Shown piece by piece: positions 37,472-49,685 of a stretch of 64,000 bases of DNA (positions are counted from its first letter, which is position 1; each line of letters begins with the position of its first letter). The notes under the pieces were generated by a model. It searched no databases. It was not told the DNA's origin and saw only the letters and a program-made list of their open reading frames with translations. The position numbers were made by a program, and so were the translations under genes. The DNA comes from Epiperipatus broadwayi (Eukaryota; Onychophora; Udeonychophora; Euonychophora; Peripatidae), in the NCBI GenBank assembly GCA_028023455.1, contig JAQFVV010012490.1, positions 434,001-498,000 on the forward strand, in the 5' to 3' direction.

Positions 37472-38971
37472 CAGCGTTTCCCAACCTTTTTTGGCTCACG
37501 TACCACTTGGTAGTATATCATGCTAAATTGTACCACTTCGTAAAAATGATTGTATTTTGTGAAATTTGTTATTGCGAGTGTGTTATTTTGTTTGTATTAT
37601 ACATATTATAGGGTGACCATGTATTCACATCACATAATGAGACAAATTACATTGTAACATGCCTAAACGTCATGCTGGATTATAAACTCACTGTAACATA
37701 TATGTATGTGTTTGTTCAAAGTATCATATTTATCTATTATTTTGTCATATTTCATTTACTAATAAATGGTTTTAATAAAAACACAAAATTATAAAAACCC
37801 AATTAATATATATTTTTATCATAATCAAATGTTTTTATAAAATAAATTTAATGAGATCCTTGTGCTTGTTTCGAAGAACATAATTTTTTGAAATTTGGTT
37901 CAGAAGATGCAAGATATACCCGTAAGTCTACAGCTGCATTCAATCTGTTTCAATACTTTTTTTAAAAAAAAATATATGAAGAAAAAGCTCTTTCTACTAA
38001 TTCCATACTAGTAAATGGTAATAATAATTTAAGAGCTTTCTCAGAAAACTGTTCATATTCTTTAATGTTTAACCAAAATTAATTAGATTGTGTCGATAAT
38101 TCTATTAAATTTTCTTTCTCTTTTATTGATAATGATGTAGCTTTTTCTAAATTTTCTTCATAGAAGGGGTTTGAAATCCACTTATCATTTGTGTTTTCGG
38201 GTTTTGGAAAATATTCCATGAAAGACAATTTTAATCCTGTTAAATGTGCTATTATATTTTCTGTATATCTTGAGACAGACTAACCTTATTTTCAAACAAA
38301 AAAATATGTAGAGTTTCGAATTTTTCCGGTTGATTGTTTTCAATACACTGTTTCCAAAAATCTAATTTCTTAATCATACTTTCAATTTTATCATTAACAT
38401 TAAAGATTGTTATCGAGTTATTCTGAAGTGTCAAATTTAAGTTCATTTATTTGCAAAAAATATCAGATAAATATGCAAGTACCTGAAGCCAATCAAAATC
38501 ATACAATTTCAAAGAGAGATCAAAAGGATTGTCTTAAAAAAAAAACCTGTGCTTCTTGTCTAAGTTCGAATAAGCAGGTTATATAGGGATCAATAAATTT
38601 TAATAAACAAAGACGATACAATCACAAACAATAACCTGTCACTTGTAAGTCATGAGGTGAAGTGAATGAGAGTGCAGCACTATACTGGTGGCTAACGGCT
38701 AAATTTAAAAGTGCACTCCAAAAAAAAAAAAAAAAAACGATATCAATTGCTGGATTTTCGATCATCGACTGTACATATTAACAACTTTACTGTATAATAT
38801 TATTCATTAAAATAATTTTTATGAATTATAGGAAAAAACGTTTCTATGATATTTTTATGATTTTTTTTTTTTTATTTTTTATGTCCGCCATTATTGATTA
38901 TTTTTCGTGTACCACCAACCAGCAACTCGCGTACCACCGGTGGTACGCGTACCACAGGTTGGGAAACGCTG
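37472..38971 (-). mobile_element. hAT element (1.5 kb) with ZBED5-like transposase remnant
   Basis: Terminal repeats CAGCGTTTCCCAACC and GGTTGGGAAACGCTG are flanked by a perfect 8-bp duplication, atttagaa (37464-37471 and 38972-38979). Inside, the minus strand carries the C-terminal half of a hAT transposase of the ZBED5/FAM200/SCAND3-like group. From about 38446 it reads MNLNLTLQNNSITIFNVNDK then a segment with KLDFWKQ, corresponding to the family's LN..LQG....I....KI..F..KL..W. After a frame change at about 38.25-37.97 kb, segments with YFPKPE and LLPFTSMELVERAFSS follow, the family's conserved dimerisation end. The N-terminal half is deleted and stops are present, so the copy is dead. Confidence 0.9.
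38252..38446 (-). pseudogene. hAT transposase fragment (ZBED5-like)
   Basis: This 64-codon open piece of the transposase inside the 1.5 kb hAT element corresponds to the middle of ZBED5-like proteins (NLTLQ, KI, KLDFWKQCIENNQPEKFETL). Homology continues after a frame break down to about 37.97 kb with the LLPF....ER.FSS block. The catalytic N-terminal part is missing. Related proteins have been domesticated in vertebrates, but the lesions here argue for simple decay. Confidence 0.75.
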
Positions 38972-38979
38972 ATTTAGAA

Positions 38980-40639
38980 AAAAAAAAAAATATTGGCAAA
39001 CATATTTTATATATTATTGAATTTATTTAGTCAAATCTTGTTTTTTTTTTTTATTATATATAATTATTTCATTCAGATTATTTAGTGTTAAAATAGTATT
39101 TATAAAAAGAAATTGCATTATATCTAGAAAAACAAAAATTGAACAGAATTATCAAAAAAATTACACATGCAAAAAAGTTAAAGTATACAGTAGTGTAATC
39201 AAAAAAAAAACAACACAACATTAAAAATGATAAACAAAACAAAATGGTAAAAAGGATGTTTAGATTTCAGGTATTACTAAGTTCAGTTAATTTAAAAATT
39301 CACTTCAAATACAACACAAATCATCCAGATTTTAGTCATTACATTTCTGGGAAAATATTTATAATAATGGATAAATTATCAGATATTCTTTATTAATTTC
39401 AATATGTGACATAGAGATTAAAATACTAACTTGCATTTAATTAATGATTAAAAGCATAAAAGATTTTTTATTTATTTATGAAGGTTATTTCTCATAGGCA
39501 TAAATAACTTGGACATGGCAACAAATACAGAAAAATATTCTGGATAATAAGAACAACTTTTAATAAAATAATACCAAGCAATAAGTTATAAGGTAGACTT
39601 TATAAGTGGAAGAATACTCAAATGTTTTCTTAATTTGTTTTTAACACTATTAAAATCATACAAACATCAAAAAATAATGTCTATGTATTTAGATCTTTGG
39701 CTAGTCTTATATTTTGTGTGTAATTCTTAAGAAAGTCCAAGAATAAAATAGCCATATGTTTAAAAAATGTTTGATTTTGGAATAGCTGTTATTCATTATT
39801 TTTGCCACTGAACCTTAAATGTTGTGAAATTATAGTTATAACAAGTTCTGGGATAACAAAAATATAATTTTATCCTTAAATTTCTTCATCTCAATTAATA
39901 CTGCAATAGAAGTAAGGCTAGAAATATATGCTGCCATCTTTAAAAAATGATCTTCCATATAGAGTACATTTAAATAACAGATCTTCCATATAGAGTACAT
40001 CTAACATCATAACAGCTTTCCAAAACTTGGATCTTTGCAATAGATATTAGTGCTAAGTCAACCTATTATGGTAATTAATAATGTTTGAAATTCTTCATTA
40101 ACATTGCTCTTAAAATGGAAAAATAGAAAAATCATAAACCTTCATAAATATATTGAATTGCTGTAGACTATTTCTTTTGACAGAAGTACCTAATTGGTTA
40201 GAACATCATCTTAAATTCTCTATTTAAAAAAATCAAACATTACCAATTCAATCTGAATTAAGACTATTATTGGTCAGACAAGCAACACTCAAAGAAGAGA
40301 AAAAAATACCATTCAAAATATGATTTATACTAATTTGTAGCTTATTATTAATAGATAAATAAATTTGGAAAAATATCAAGTTTGAATTTTTCTAAAAACA
40401 TTTAGCAATACAATTAGATGAACAAAATATTCCAATATATAATTATAAGTAAAATGCCATCACCAAAAACCTTCATACACATAGATATATAATAAATTGA
40501 TTTATTTTAAGCCACAATAAATAATTAATAAGTGAATTTTAAAAAGTCAAATTACAAAAAAATATTCAAAGTGTATGTCTATTTGCAAATATCATCATTT
40601 TCAACCATGATCAATCTATGACAGAATAAAGATATCTTC
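38980..40639. other. AT-rich sequence between the hAT element and the LINE
   Basis: A 30-bp tandem pair (gatcttccatatagagtacat) is present at about 39950-40000. Otherwise I see nothing. Confidence 0.55.
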
Positions 40640-43060
40640 TAACAATATATCCAGTACAGTTCTGCCAGTCCTCAATTCTTTCAATGATATCAGTGGATAC
40701 ATATTTGTTTTCCCATATATTTTATTTTCAATCAGTGAATACATATTTGTTATCCCATATATTTTATTTTCAATCTTTTCATGTTACTTCTAACATAAAA
40801 CTTGCTATATATCATTGAGAAATCTAAAGTATTTGTATTGCTTTTGGATAAAATATATCTATATTAAAAATCGTCATTTTCAAATCCTTTTTTTTTTTTA
40901 ATATTAAATTATTTCTACCAAAAACATTCTGTTCAAATTTAATTCTATGATTAATGTTTATAATAATATGATCAAAGTATTTGTAATTGTTAATTTCTTT
41001 CAATTTATGATTATTAATCTTTATTTTCTTCTGAAAAAAAAAAAACAAACAAACAAAAAACATTGAACCTTAGTCTTTATCTTTAGGTCTATTGTCTTAT
41101 TTTCATTTTATAACTATTGCAAAAAACAACTGTATCATCTGCAAGATGATTTAAATAACCATTTATTTTTACTCCTTTAATTCCTCATTTTAATCCATAA
41201 AATACTTTTGATAAAACTGCTTCTAAAAGTTTGGTAAATATGGAACTACCATGTTGTACACCCTTCTCAATGTTAATCTTTTTGATATCTCCACACTAAT
41301 CTCCTCACTACTGTTGCATCTTTGATAAATATTCTTCAGAATATGATAATATCCTGAGTCTTATCAGAGAAATACCTGTACAATCAAATGCCTTTTCATA
41401 GTCTACAAATCCAAAGCATAATGGTAACTCATAGTCATTGATCCTTTTTCTAACTTCTTTCAATACTTGGAAGTAATCTACTATACTAAAACCTTTTTTA
41501 AATTTAGCTTGTGCTTTTGATTAGTTATAGTCCAAAATTTGTTTAGATGAGTTGTAACTACCTTGGTAAAGGTTTTGTATAGAACTGATAAATCTGTAAT
41601 TTCTAATACTTTTATCATTTTCATTAAATATTAATATTACTAATGTATTCTTCCAATCATCTGGTACATCTTTATCATTTAAATATTTGGTACACATCTT
41701 TATCAACAGTTTTTCTATTTCTTTGCCTGTTTCTATTAAGAAATCAATAATAATGCCATCATTTCTTGGAGTTTATTCCCTCCGTATATTTAATTGCAAG
41801 TCTCATTTCTCCATTTAAAATACTAGTAAATTCAGGAGATATAGTAAATACTTTGGCTTCTTGTTCTTTATTATTATATTATTTTTTATAAAACCATCTC
41901 CCACATTTCATGATGTCATCTCTCTTTTTAATAATAATTCTATCCTTTCTTTTTATTGCAGAAACTATTTTCCTAGATGTTCTTTTACACTTTTGATGCT
42001 TCTATTCTCTTCTATAGTTTTTCTTGTAAATTCGCAATTATATTTTCTTATATTATTATTAATTGTTTTTCATAGCATTTTACATAGCTTTAAACATTAA
42101 TTCTTCTTAATGGATCATTTAAAATATTTTCACATTCCTTCTTTTCTTCATAAATTATTGTCTTGAAGAAAATTTACTAATAAATTGTCTTTTCTTTTTC
42201 CACCAACTATGTTTTTTGCAGATACAGAGTATGTTATCTTCTTATTGGTGATAGACAAATCTGAACCATCTTCAAAGACTGCTGATATTTTAAAATGATT
42301 TGCCAAGTTTTAATTTAAATTCATTGGAATGTTTTGGAAAATTAGGAGTATCAACTGTAAATACTGTCTTTCCTAATAGTTTTCATCTCTCTTGTTTTGC
42401 ATTAACACGTTCTTACTTGTCATTAATCGTTAATCACTTAAGAATATTATAATCTTGAAATAAAAGTTTCTGTTATTCAAAATATAATCCAATTCGGTCA
42501 TATCTTTAATAGGATGCTTCCATGTCCATTTCTGTTAACATTTTTTCTCCAAGAAAAATTTCATAATATATAGCTTTTTTCCCCTGCAAACTCTGCAAGC
42601 CTATGTCCTTTCTTATTAGTCACATTTAATCACAACACATTCAAATGTTTACCAATTTTGTTATTAATGTCTCCAATGACAATTTTAAAATGCTGTTTGA
42701 CCTAATCAAAAACATTGTGTACATTCTTATAAAAATCCTCTACTTCTTCATCATAGTAAGAACTTATTTGAGCAGAAACCTGAATTATCTGCATTTACTA
42801 TCATCCACTAATTTCAATAATTAATTTTGCTGCTCTGTCTAATATATCATCAATCTCTAGCAATGTTGTTCTTCCATTTTTTCTTTATAATGAAACCCAT
42901 TCAACTTGTGGTTCCAATATTTGTGTCTTTATACTAAAATACACGATCGCTTTTTAAAGCAATTGCTCTTTCACTTTTTTTTTTTTAAGCTTCATAAGGT
43001 CCACTCACATATAACATTCATACTACCTTCAAAAATATTCAATTGTTATTTCAATTAAGA
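40640..43060 (-). mobile_element. RTE-like non-LTR retrotransposon, decayed
   Basis: Read on the minus strand this is a LINE of RTE type. Near 42.8-42.5 kb is endonuclease-like sequence (SAQISSYYDEEVEDFYKNV, then KIVIGDINNKIGKHLN). From 41706 comes the reverse transcriptase entry (YLNDKDVPDDWKN), at about 41412-41384 FGFVDYEKAFD (RT block with the first catalytic Asp), and at 41145-41134 LADD in place of the usual YADD/FADD catalytic box. Frames shift often and stops are frequent, so it is inactive. A 46-bp tandem duplication lies near its 3' end (about 40.69-40.78 kb). The 5' boundary is approximate. Confidence 0.85.
41521..41706 (-). pseudogene. Reverse transcriptase fragment of the RTE-like LINE
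   Basis: A 61-codon open piece, MIKMCTKYLNDKDVPDDWKN continuing with ILIFNENDKSIRNYRFISSI, matches the family pattern (VP..WK...I..I.K..DK....NYR.IS). It is one of several frame-broken pieces of the same RT domain between about 41.75 and 41.1 kb. Confidence 0.8.
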
Positions 43061-43409
43061 ATAATCATGCGATTATGAAGAAATATCACGCTGCGATCTT
43101 AAAACTCAGAGGTAAAAAGGGAATAAATTTACCAAGATGGTGAATGTGCAGTGATAAGCAGCCATCCACATTCATTTAGTATACGAAAGACCTTACGGAA
43201 TGGATATTAGGAATTTGTCTATTCACTTCTTTTATGACCTCAAAGAATATCTTTCAGTCAACAGCAAACTCCTTTCTGCAGTCCTTGCAAAAATACCACA
43301 TATAAAATCAAGCTTCATGATGGAATTTTTTAAAATAAGAAATAGAAAAATTGAAGTAAAACATGGATAAGAGAACAAACAGGTGTTATTGATATCGATG
43401 AAAGAATTA

Positions 43410-44120
43410 AGAGTAGCTAATCTAAGAGTGCACTTCCCATGAGTACAAATCACTACTAATAAATATTAGATAATTTAACATACGATCCTTAATAACCTTT
43501 TAACTATTTATGTATACATAATCATATAACATAATAAGATCTGAAGGCATACATAAATAATTTAGATCAATATGACCTATAAGAGTCCTAGCAAGTTGTT
43601 CTCATGTTCGGAGGTCAGATCTCTGCATATGAAGTCACTGTGCTAAGGTAGATATTCAGTTCCACTATATATCCATGTGCATAGATGAAGCTCCAAGAAT
43701 CAAATGTCCTCTTGTTCATCAAATTAGTACTGAGGCATTTATCGTTTTAATCTGTGCAGTTGATTGGCTCATACTCCGCTCAGGTGATTCTTCATTTAAA
43801 TCTCCATACAAGAATTTACATTATCTTTCTGACTTTAATTAATGACTTATTTTTATAGTTTGTCATTTATCTTATAAAGGAAATCTAACTCTTAATTCCT
43901 TTAATTGCTTTATTTCATTAAAGATATATTCTACTGATTAATTAGACTGGGATTCATTTTAGAAAATAATCTTTTTCTAATCTTAAAGTTATAAATCTTT
44001 TACTTACTAATTTTAAAAGAATAAGTCTTTTAAAATTCTTTAATTTATTAAACTTATTACTTTTTCTCTCTATCAGTTTATACCTATATATGTGCCTTTA
44101 AACATCACACACATATCAAT
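43410..44120 (-). repeat. 3' LTR of the Gypsy element
   Basis: The segment matches 47.93-48.58 kb over its length, beginning near ctaatctaagagtgcacttcccatgag and ending near ctttttctctctatcagttta. A pyrimidine run (tttccccca, about 44123-44131) just inside is the expected complement of a polypurine tract on the minus strand. Boundaries are good to some tens of bases. Confidence 0.75.
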
Positions 44121-44491
44121 ATTTCCCCCAAGTTCAAAGATTAGTTTTTAATCTCTGAATTCAGTACATAATCATTAAGATACGTGGGTCTTTTTATTTT
44201 CCTTTTAGCATGCTGTTGTTGTTTATGTTCCGCCTCACATGATGTGTTCTCTCTTAGTAGTCATCAGTGTCTGTTGTGTTGAATAAGTCTGGTATTATCT
44301 CTTCGCTCTCGTCTTTATGTAGCTGGTTTACATGCTTGCACAGTATTTCCCCATTATTCATTCGAACTGTAACTGCTTGTTTTGACAGATGACAAATAAC
44401 TTTCACATGTGACCAAAACATTCATATTGTTTTTTACCCACACTTTTCCTGTGGTTTAAATTTATTAAATTTATAGATACTAGCTTGATGT

Positions 44492-45250
44492 TTATTTTGA
44501 TCCACAACTGGCACAATGTTTGATAATTAAATACACTTCAGTTGGTGATTTCCCAGATTTGGCATTAGGAGTCATATGTTGATGAAGGAGAGCAGTCAGC
44601 ACTACTTCGTGTATTTTAATTTCCCCTAATTTGTTAATGGAAGACTTTAAAGTTTGTATGGCTTTCTCAGCTAGTCTGTTGGATTGAGGATGGTAGGGAA
44701 AGGGGATGAGTGTTTGTTTAATCTGCCAATTTTGCATTGCTTCTTCAAACTTTGCTGAAGTAAAGACAATTCCATTGTCTGAAACAAGCGTTTCCGGAAA
44801 TCCGTGATGAGAAAAATTTCATACAATTTGGTGTCACGTGTACTGGTGTTATTGACTATTTAATATTCGGTCCATGCTGAAAATGCATTGACCACTATGA
44901 GAAACAATGACTCAAATGGGTCACAGTGGTCGATGTGTATCCGTTGCCATAGTCTTTCAGCTTTAGGCCATGATTCAAACTTAGCCAGAAGCGCTTTAGC
45001 GCAGATTTGACAGTTTTTGCATTTTTAAATATATTTTTCAATATCATTATTAATACTGGCCCACCAGACATAACTACGAGCTAATGCTTTTGCCCTAACA
45101 ATACCTGGATGGCCGTTGTACAACAGTTTTAGAATTTGATTCCTACCCTTTAGCAGGTCACCCCTAAGAATACATCACTTGCATACAGACAACTCTCATT
45201 TCATAATTCTTTATGAAGAAAACTAGGCTGTTTTTTCAGTCACCCTTTGC
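44492..45250 (-). pseudogene. Gypsy integrase remnant
   Basis: The 3' part (44737-44492) is open: QNWQIKQTLIPFPYHPQSNR then LAEKAIQTLKSSINKLGEIK, the family's Y.P.SNG.AER..QT.K block containing the third catalytic acid (E), followed by TPNAKSGKSPTEVYL. Upstream pieces show WQRIHIDHCDPFES..FLIVV near 44.95-44.87 kb, which contains the first catalytic Asp of the DD35E core. Stops separate the pieces. Confidence 0.85.
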
Positions 45251-45389
45251 TCCTCTGCTTTACCATCCATTGGTAACCATTGTCTTCAGATGTCCATCTA
45301 GCCATATTGTGCTGTCGAGAATTTGACTCATCAGGTCCTTGATATAATTAATTTCTATTTCACTTTTATATATTTCAGTCTGATCAGGC

Positions 45390-45800
45390 ATATGTGATAG
45401 AGCATCAGCATGTCTATTTGTTTTTTTTTATATACTAATGTATAATTGTAATCTGCTAAAATGTGAGGATTCAGATGTTCGGGAATTTGTTTAATTCCTA
45501 ATATTCCAAATAGAGGGTTATGATCAGTAACTATCGTAAATCTGTGGCCGTATAGGTATTGATGGAACTTTTTGATACCAAATAAAATCGCAAAGAGTTC
45601 GCCTCCTTGTCCAACAGATTCTAGTTTTTCTCTGTCTTGAATAACATATGTGACACATAAGCAATGAATAGGTCATTCACCTTCATGAGCAGGGTGACAC
45701 AATACTGTTCTGACACTGAATTCTGATGCATCTGTGGTCAGAGTTACTTCCAATTCACTGTTATAATGGACAGTAGTTGAAGTAAGTAGCTATTTTATGC
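45390..45800 (-). pseudogene. Gypsy RNase H remnant
   Basis: Minus-strand pieces include LESVGQGGELFAILFGIKKF, YGHRFTIVTDHNPLFGI and, at the boundary to the integrase linker, NRHADALSHMPD. These are the standard RNase H signposts of Gypsy polyproteins. Frame breaks separate them. Confidence 0.8.
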
Positions 45801-45824
45801 ATAGAAATGCTTTTTTTCTTCTTC

Positions 45825-46540
45825 TCACTTCCATTTCTGATTCTTTTTGAGAAGATCATATAATGGTCTGGCCACGTGGGCTTTTCCTTCTAGGAAATTT
45901 TCAAAGTAATTAACCAGATCCAGGAAGGCTTGAAGTTTTTTCACATTGTTAGGTCTCTGCACTTCTGCAACTACTTCAGTTTTTTTGTGAGCAGATGTTT
46001 CGTTTTTAGATATAATGTGACCTAAGAATTTGATTTCGCTCGCTTTCCATATGCATTTTTGGGTATTAAGTTTAGCCCTGAATTCATCCGTTTTTTTACA
46101 GACTTTCTGTAGACGCATTTTAAATTTATTTTCAGTCATATCTGTAATCAGAATGTCATCAAAATATGGAATAAAGCTCTAATCCATTAAGGAGGGTTTC
46201 AATTTTTGATTCCAAACGGAAGCCTCAGACATTTATATAATAAGTGAGTGGTTAGTGTTAATATTTCAACTGTATGTTCATTAATTGTTATTTGATGGAA
46301 AGTGACATTAAGACTTAATTTAGCAAAAAATTTTTATCTCTGGAGTAACACTATTATTTCCCTGGCATTAGGGACCTTACTGATATATACTAATACCCTA
46401 TAATTGCCCCAAAAATAAATTTCTTCATTGGGTTTAGTTATAATTACCAATAGTGTAGCCCAATCAGAATTTTTGGAGGATTGTAACACTTTTATTAACT
46501 AAGTCATCAATTTCCTTTTAGACTTTCTTTTTGCACAAAT
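45825..46540 (-). pseudogene. Gypsy reverse transcriptase remnant
   Basis: From about 46.48 kb the minus strand reads SDWATLLVIITKPNEEIYFW (fingers), then YFDDILIT near 46170-46145, the catalytic YxDD box. The open piece 46139-45825 follows: FRAKLNTQKCIWKASEIKFL, then GHIIS and PNNVKKLQAFLDLVNYFENF, the thumb and connection motifs (L...KC.F....V.FLGH.IS; P.....L..FLG..NYY..F). Confidence 0.88.
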
Positions 46541-46919
46541 GGAACTCTCTGTGGTTTGCATATTATAAGAAGCATGTCAGTGCTTAATTCTATTAATACA
46601 GGGGAGGGGTTGTTTTAATAACACCAGGTTCCGAATTAAATAAGCTAGGAAATTTGATCCGCATTTAGTTTTCCATTTCGATCTTTTTCACAAATGTGAG
46701 TTTAATACCCAATTTCCTAAACCGACTGATGCCTGATTAGGGGGTTTATTGCAGCAGAAACTATGCACAAAGGTAACTTTTCTCTCCATTCTACTTACGG
46801 GGACCTGAACAACACCTCTAATTTTGACCGCATTGCAGTTTACGTTTAACGCTTTAAGGTCAGTCAGTTTTTTCTAGTTGAGGGATTTTTTTACTCATAG
46901 AGGTTACAGTAGTCCAGTC

Positions 46920-46990
46920 ACGGACTGATATTAATGATACACCGCTACCGCTGTCTACCTCCATAGATATAGGCTGATCATACCGCTTTA
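46920..46990 (-). pseudogene. Gypsy aspartic protease remnant
   Basis: The minus strand reads PISMEVDSGSGVSLIS. The DSG triad with hydrophobic flanks is the retroviral-type aspartic protease active site. It lies between the zinc knuckle and the RT, as in Gypsy pol. Confidence 0.75.
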
Positions 46991-46993
46991 GTT

Positions 46994-47880
46994 TTAACAT
47001 AATTTTGTCATCATAAGTGGACATTTTTTTAATATTGGTAGGCTGCCTTGTCTGACCCTAATATGAATGTTTATAATTATTACTTTCCCTATTGAAATCA
47101 TTATGTTTTTCTTTACACATTTTTTCCATATGCCCTCTCTTTTTTTACAATTATTGCAGCATTCTCGTTTTGAAATCATTGTGTTTTTCTTTACATGGCC
47201 CTTTTCCCCACAGCAAAAACATATAAATGGGTTTTTACTGTTAGCACTATTCTCCTAACTCTTAGATAATTATTTCCTTATGGTTTTATAAACATATGTT
47301 TGCAATTTGCTATTAACTCTTGAACTCAGCAAATTTTCGAGATTGATCAAGCATGAGTTCATAAGCTATCCCATGTTTTATATCCTCTATATAATCTAAA
47401 TCACTAATGTCCAATAATTGTTGCCATAAATTATCACTACATATACCAGTAAGAAATTGTTCCAGCAGGGCTTCATCTAGGAAAGATCCAGATGCATTTT
47501 TTTGCTAGATTACGAAGAGCACTATCATAACCTTTTATACTTTCATCCCAATCTTGGTTCCTAGCTCTGAATTACAATCTAGCAACATGCCCAGAGGATT
47601 GGGGATTAAAATGATTTGACAAACGCTCTTTAACTTGGCCATATGTACAATCTCCAGAAGTTAGAGGTTCAGTGAACCTGTTGGCTTTCTCAATAACTCC
47701 TTTCCCAGCAAAGCATAATAATGAAGAAATCTTATACTTATCATCTTTAATTTATTAATGAATAAGTATTTTTCTACATGTTGAATGTACAGGGGTCAAC
47801 TACTTGCTTCTCTGATGTCAAATTCACTGATTGTTACTTGCATTGCCTAGTCTTTCTTTTACCTAAATTTAACCATTATT
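46994..47880 (-). pseudogene. Gypsy gag and zinc-knuckle remnant
   Basis: From about 47.87 to 47.28 kb, in broken frames, lies gag-like sequence. Near 47.21-47.10 kb two CCHC-like knuckles are recognisable on the minus strand (CCG.K.H and CCNNCKKREGI). The following 61-codon frame at 47179-46994 is a shadow of this region after a frameshift rather than a protein. Confidence 0.65.
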
Positions 47881-47926
47881 TTAATTAGGGGTTCGAATCA
47901 AGACTGTAACTGTGCCAATTGCTATG

Positions 47927-48580
47927 TCTACTTAATCTAAGACTGCACTTCCCATGAGTACAAATCACTACTAACAGTTAATATTTAGATAATTTTATAT
48001 ATGATCTTTAATAGCATTTTAACTATTTACATATATACAATCATTTAACATAAGGCCCAAAGGCATATATAAATAATAATTTACATCAGTACGACCTGTA
48101 AAAATCCTAGCTGGCTATTCTCATGTTTGGTGAGTTAAACTAGAACTCCGCACTTGAAGTCACTGTGCCAAAAGAGACATTCTGCTCCAATATATATCCA
48201 TGTTCACAGGTGAAGATCCAAGAATCAAGTGTCCTCATCACATTAGTACAGAGGCATTTATTGTTTTAATTCCTGCAGTTTATTGGCTCATACTCCACTC
48301 CGTTCAGGTGATTCTTCATTTTAATCTCCTTACAAAAATTTACACATTGTTATCGTTCTGACTTCAATTAATGACTTATTTTTATAATTTGTCATTTATC
48401 TTATAAAGAAAATCTAACTCAAATTCCTTTGTTTTATTTCATTACCAACATATTCTATCTCATTAATTCATTTTAGAAAATAACCTTTTTCCAATCTTAA
48501 AGTATTTTAAAAGCATGTCTTTTAAAATTCTTTAATTTATTAAACTTATTACTTTTTCTCTCTATAAGTTTAAACCAAAA
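47927..48580 (-). repeat. 5' LTR of the Gypsy element
   Basis: This is the partner of the LTR at 43.41-44.12 kb. Just inside it the plus strand reads ggttcgaatc...actgtgcca (47892-47919), which looks like the 3' end of a tRNA ending in CCA, the expected form of a primer binding site on the other strand. The T-stem does not pair well, so this is tentative. Confidence 0.7.
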
Positions 48581-49059
48581 AAAACTTTATTGCCAAAAAA
48601 ATATAGTTCATCATACTAACCAGGAAAAAACCTGGAATAATTATAAAGAGTGGTAAAGTGCTAGTATAGGTAAAATGCCTAAAAGTTATCTAACAAAAAA
48701 GTGAATTTCTAAAATCAATGATCTGTACATTTTTATTAGGATACATTAATTTCATATATATTTTTACATTCATATTTTTGACTTTTTGTGCTTAAATCGT
48801 TGTTTTATTTATAACTTTAGTCTAGGCCACGGTCTGGAATGAATCATCTCTAAATACATATATTTCAGTGTAATATTAATTTTTCACTTTGCTTGTATTT
48901 GTAATTTAAATTGCAAATTTGAATATTTCTATATAAATACAATAAAAGATGATATACCAAAATCACCTTTTCCTTTATTTTTCTATAATATCTTATATAA
49001 ATCCAATTTACCCAAATCACTTCAAACACTTTTTAGCAAAAACCTTTTATTGTACCAGT

Positions 49060-49385
49060 CACTTCTTCTGATCACTGCAGGTGCCACCTGGTCACTAACA
49101 ATCTAGAAAGTGGGTTATTGGTTTTTATGCTGGGTTTCGAAAAGGATAAAGGAGATTTAGATATAAAGGCCATAGAGTTGACAAAGATTATGTTGTAGAA
49201 ATGGGATGGAGCAGATTATGGAAAAACTTAGAGTGGGGAAAGGAAAGAGAGAATAGAGTGGCTAACAGATTTCTCTGGGCATACTTGTTGAGATTCCTGA
49301 CTCCATTTAAGGAGAAGTCGCAGTGTATCACATCACATAAAAAATTTAATTTACTGGGATCAAAAGTTGATGATGATGAATAATT
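49060..49385 (+). repeat. Possible LINE/SINE 3' end with gatgatgatgaa tail
   Basis: A GC-richer block ends in ttgatgatgatgaataatt, the kind of trinucleotide tail left by RTE-type retroposition. Its segment aaggagaagtcgcagtgtatcacatcacat resembles a stretch at about 3069-3100 inside the short hAT element. A 60-codon frame (49201-49383) is open across it but is not recognisable as a protein. Confidence 0.4.
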
Positions 49386-49495
49386 GCCACCACCTAGACC
49401 CAGGGAGAAAAAAAGATCTTTAAGATTGTTCTGACAATTGAGAAAACACACAAAGACAAATCTCAGCCCAAAATAATTTTAAAGTTTATTAAATT

Positions 49496-49637
49496 CAAGA
49501 AAAGAAATAAATCTCAGGCAAACAAAACATAAAAGTTTGACATAGATTTTACTGGCGTGTATCAGAGCAAGAAAAGAAATAAATCGCAGGCAAACAAAAC
49601 ACAAAAGTTTGACATAGATTTTACTGGTGTGTATCAG
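49496..49637 (+). repeat. Tandem duplication of about 71 bp
   Basis: Two copies of caagaaaagaaataaatc followed by aggcaaacaaaac and gtttgacatagattttactgg, differing at three or four positions. They lie just 3' of the open frame at 49883-49686 on its own strand. Confidence 0.92.
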
Positions 49638-49685
49638 AGAGTGTATTGAAAGCATTAAATATCCTGAGCAGATAAATTTGTTTTC

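Larger units (their letters stand above)
43410..48580 (-). mobile_element. Gypsy LTR retrotransposon, complete in outline but inactive
   Basis: Two LTRs (about 43.41-44.12 and 47.93-48.58 kb) enclose, in minus-strand order, gag, zinc knuckle, protease, reverse transcriptase, RNase H and integrase, the Gypsy gene order. The domain sequence resembles the K02A2.6-type group (WATLLVIITKP, YFDDILIT, TDHNPLFGI, HADALS, YHPQSN..AE). All domains contain frameshifts and stops, and the LTRs differ by many substitutions and indels, so it is an old insertion. Confidence 0.9.

Noticed and set aside
43232-43453. 73-codon minus-strand frame
   Set aside because: It straddles the outer border of the Gypsy 3' LTR and shows no protein pattern.
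47067-47258. Plus-strand frame at the Gypsy zinc knuckle
   Set aside because: Antisense of the gag zinc knuckle on the minus strand.
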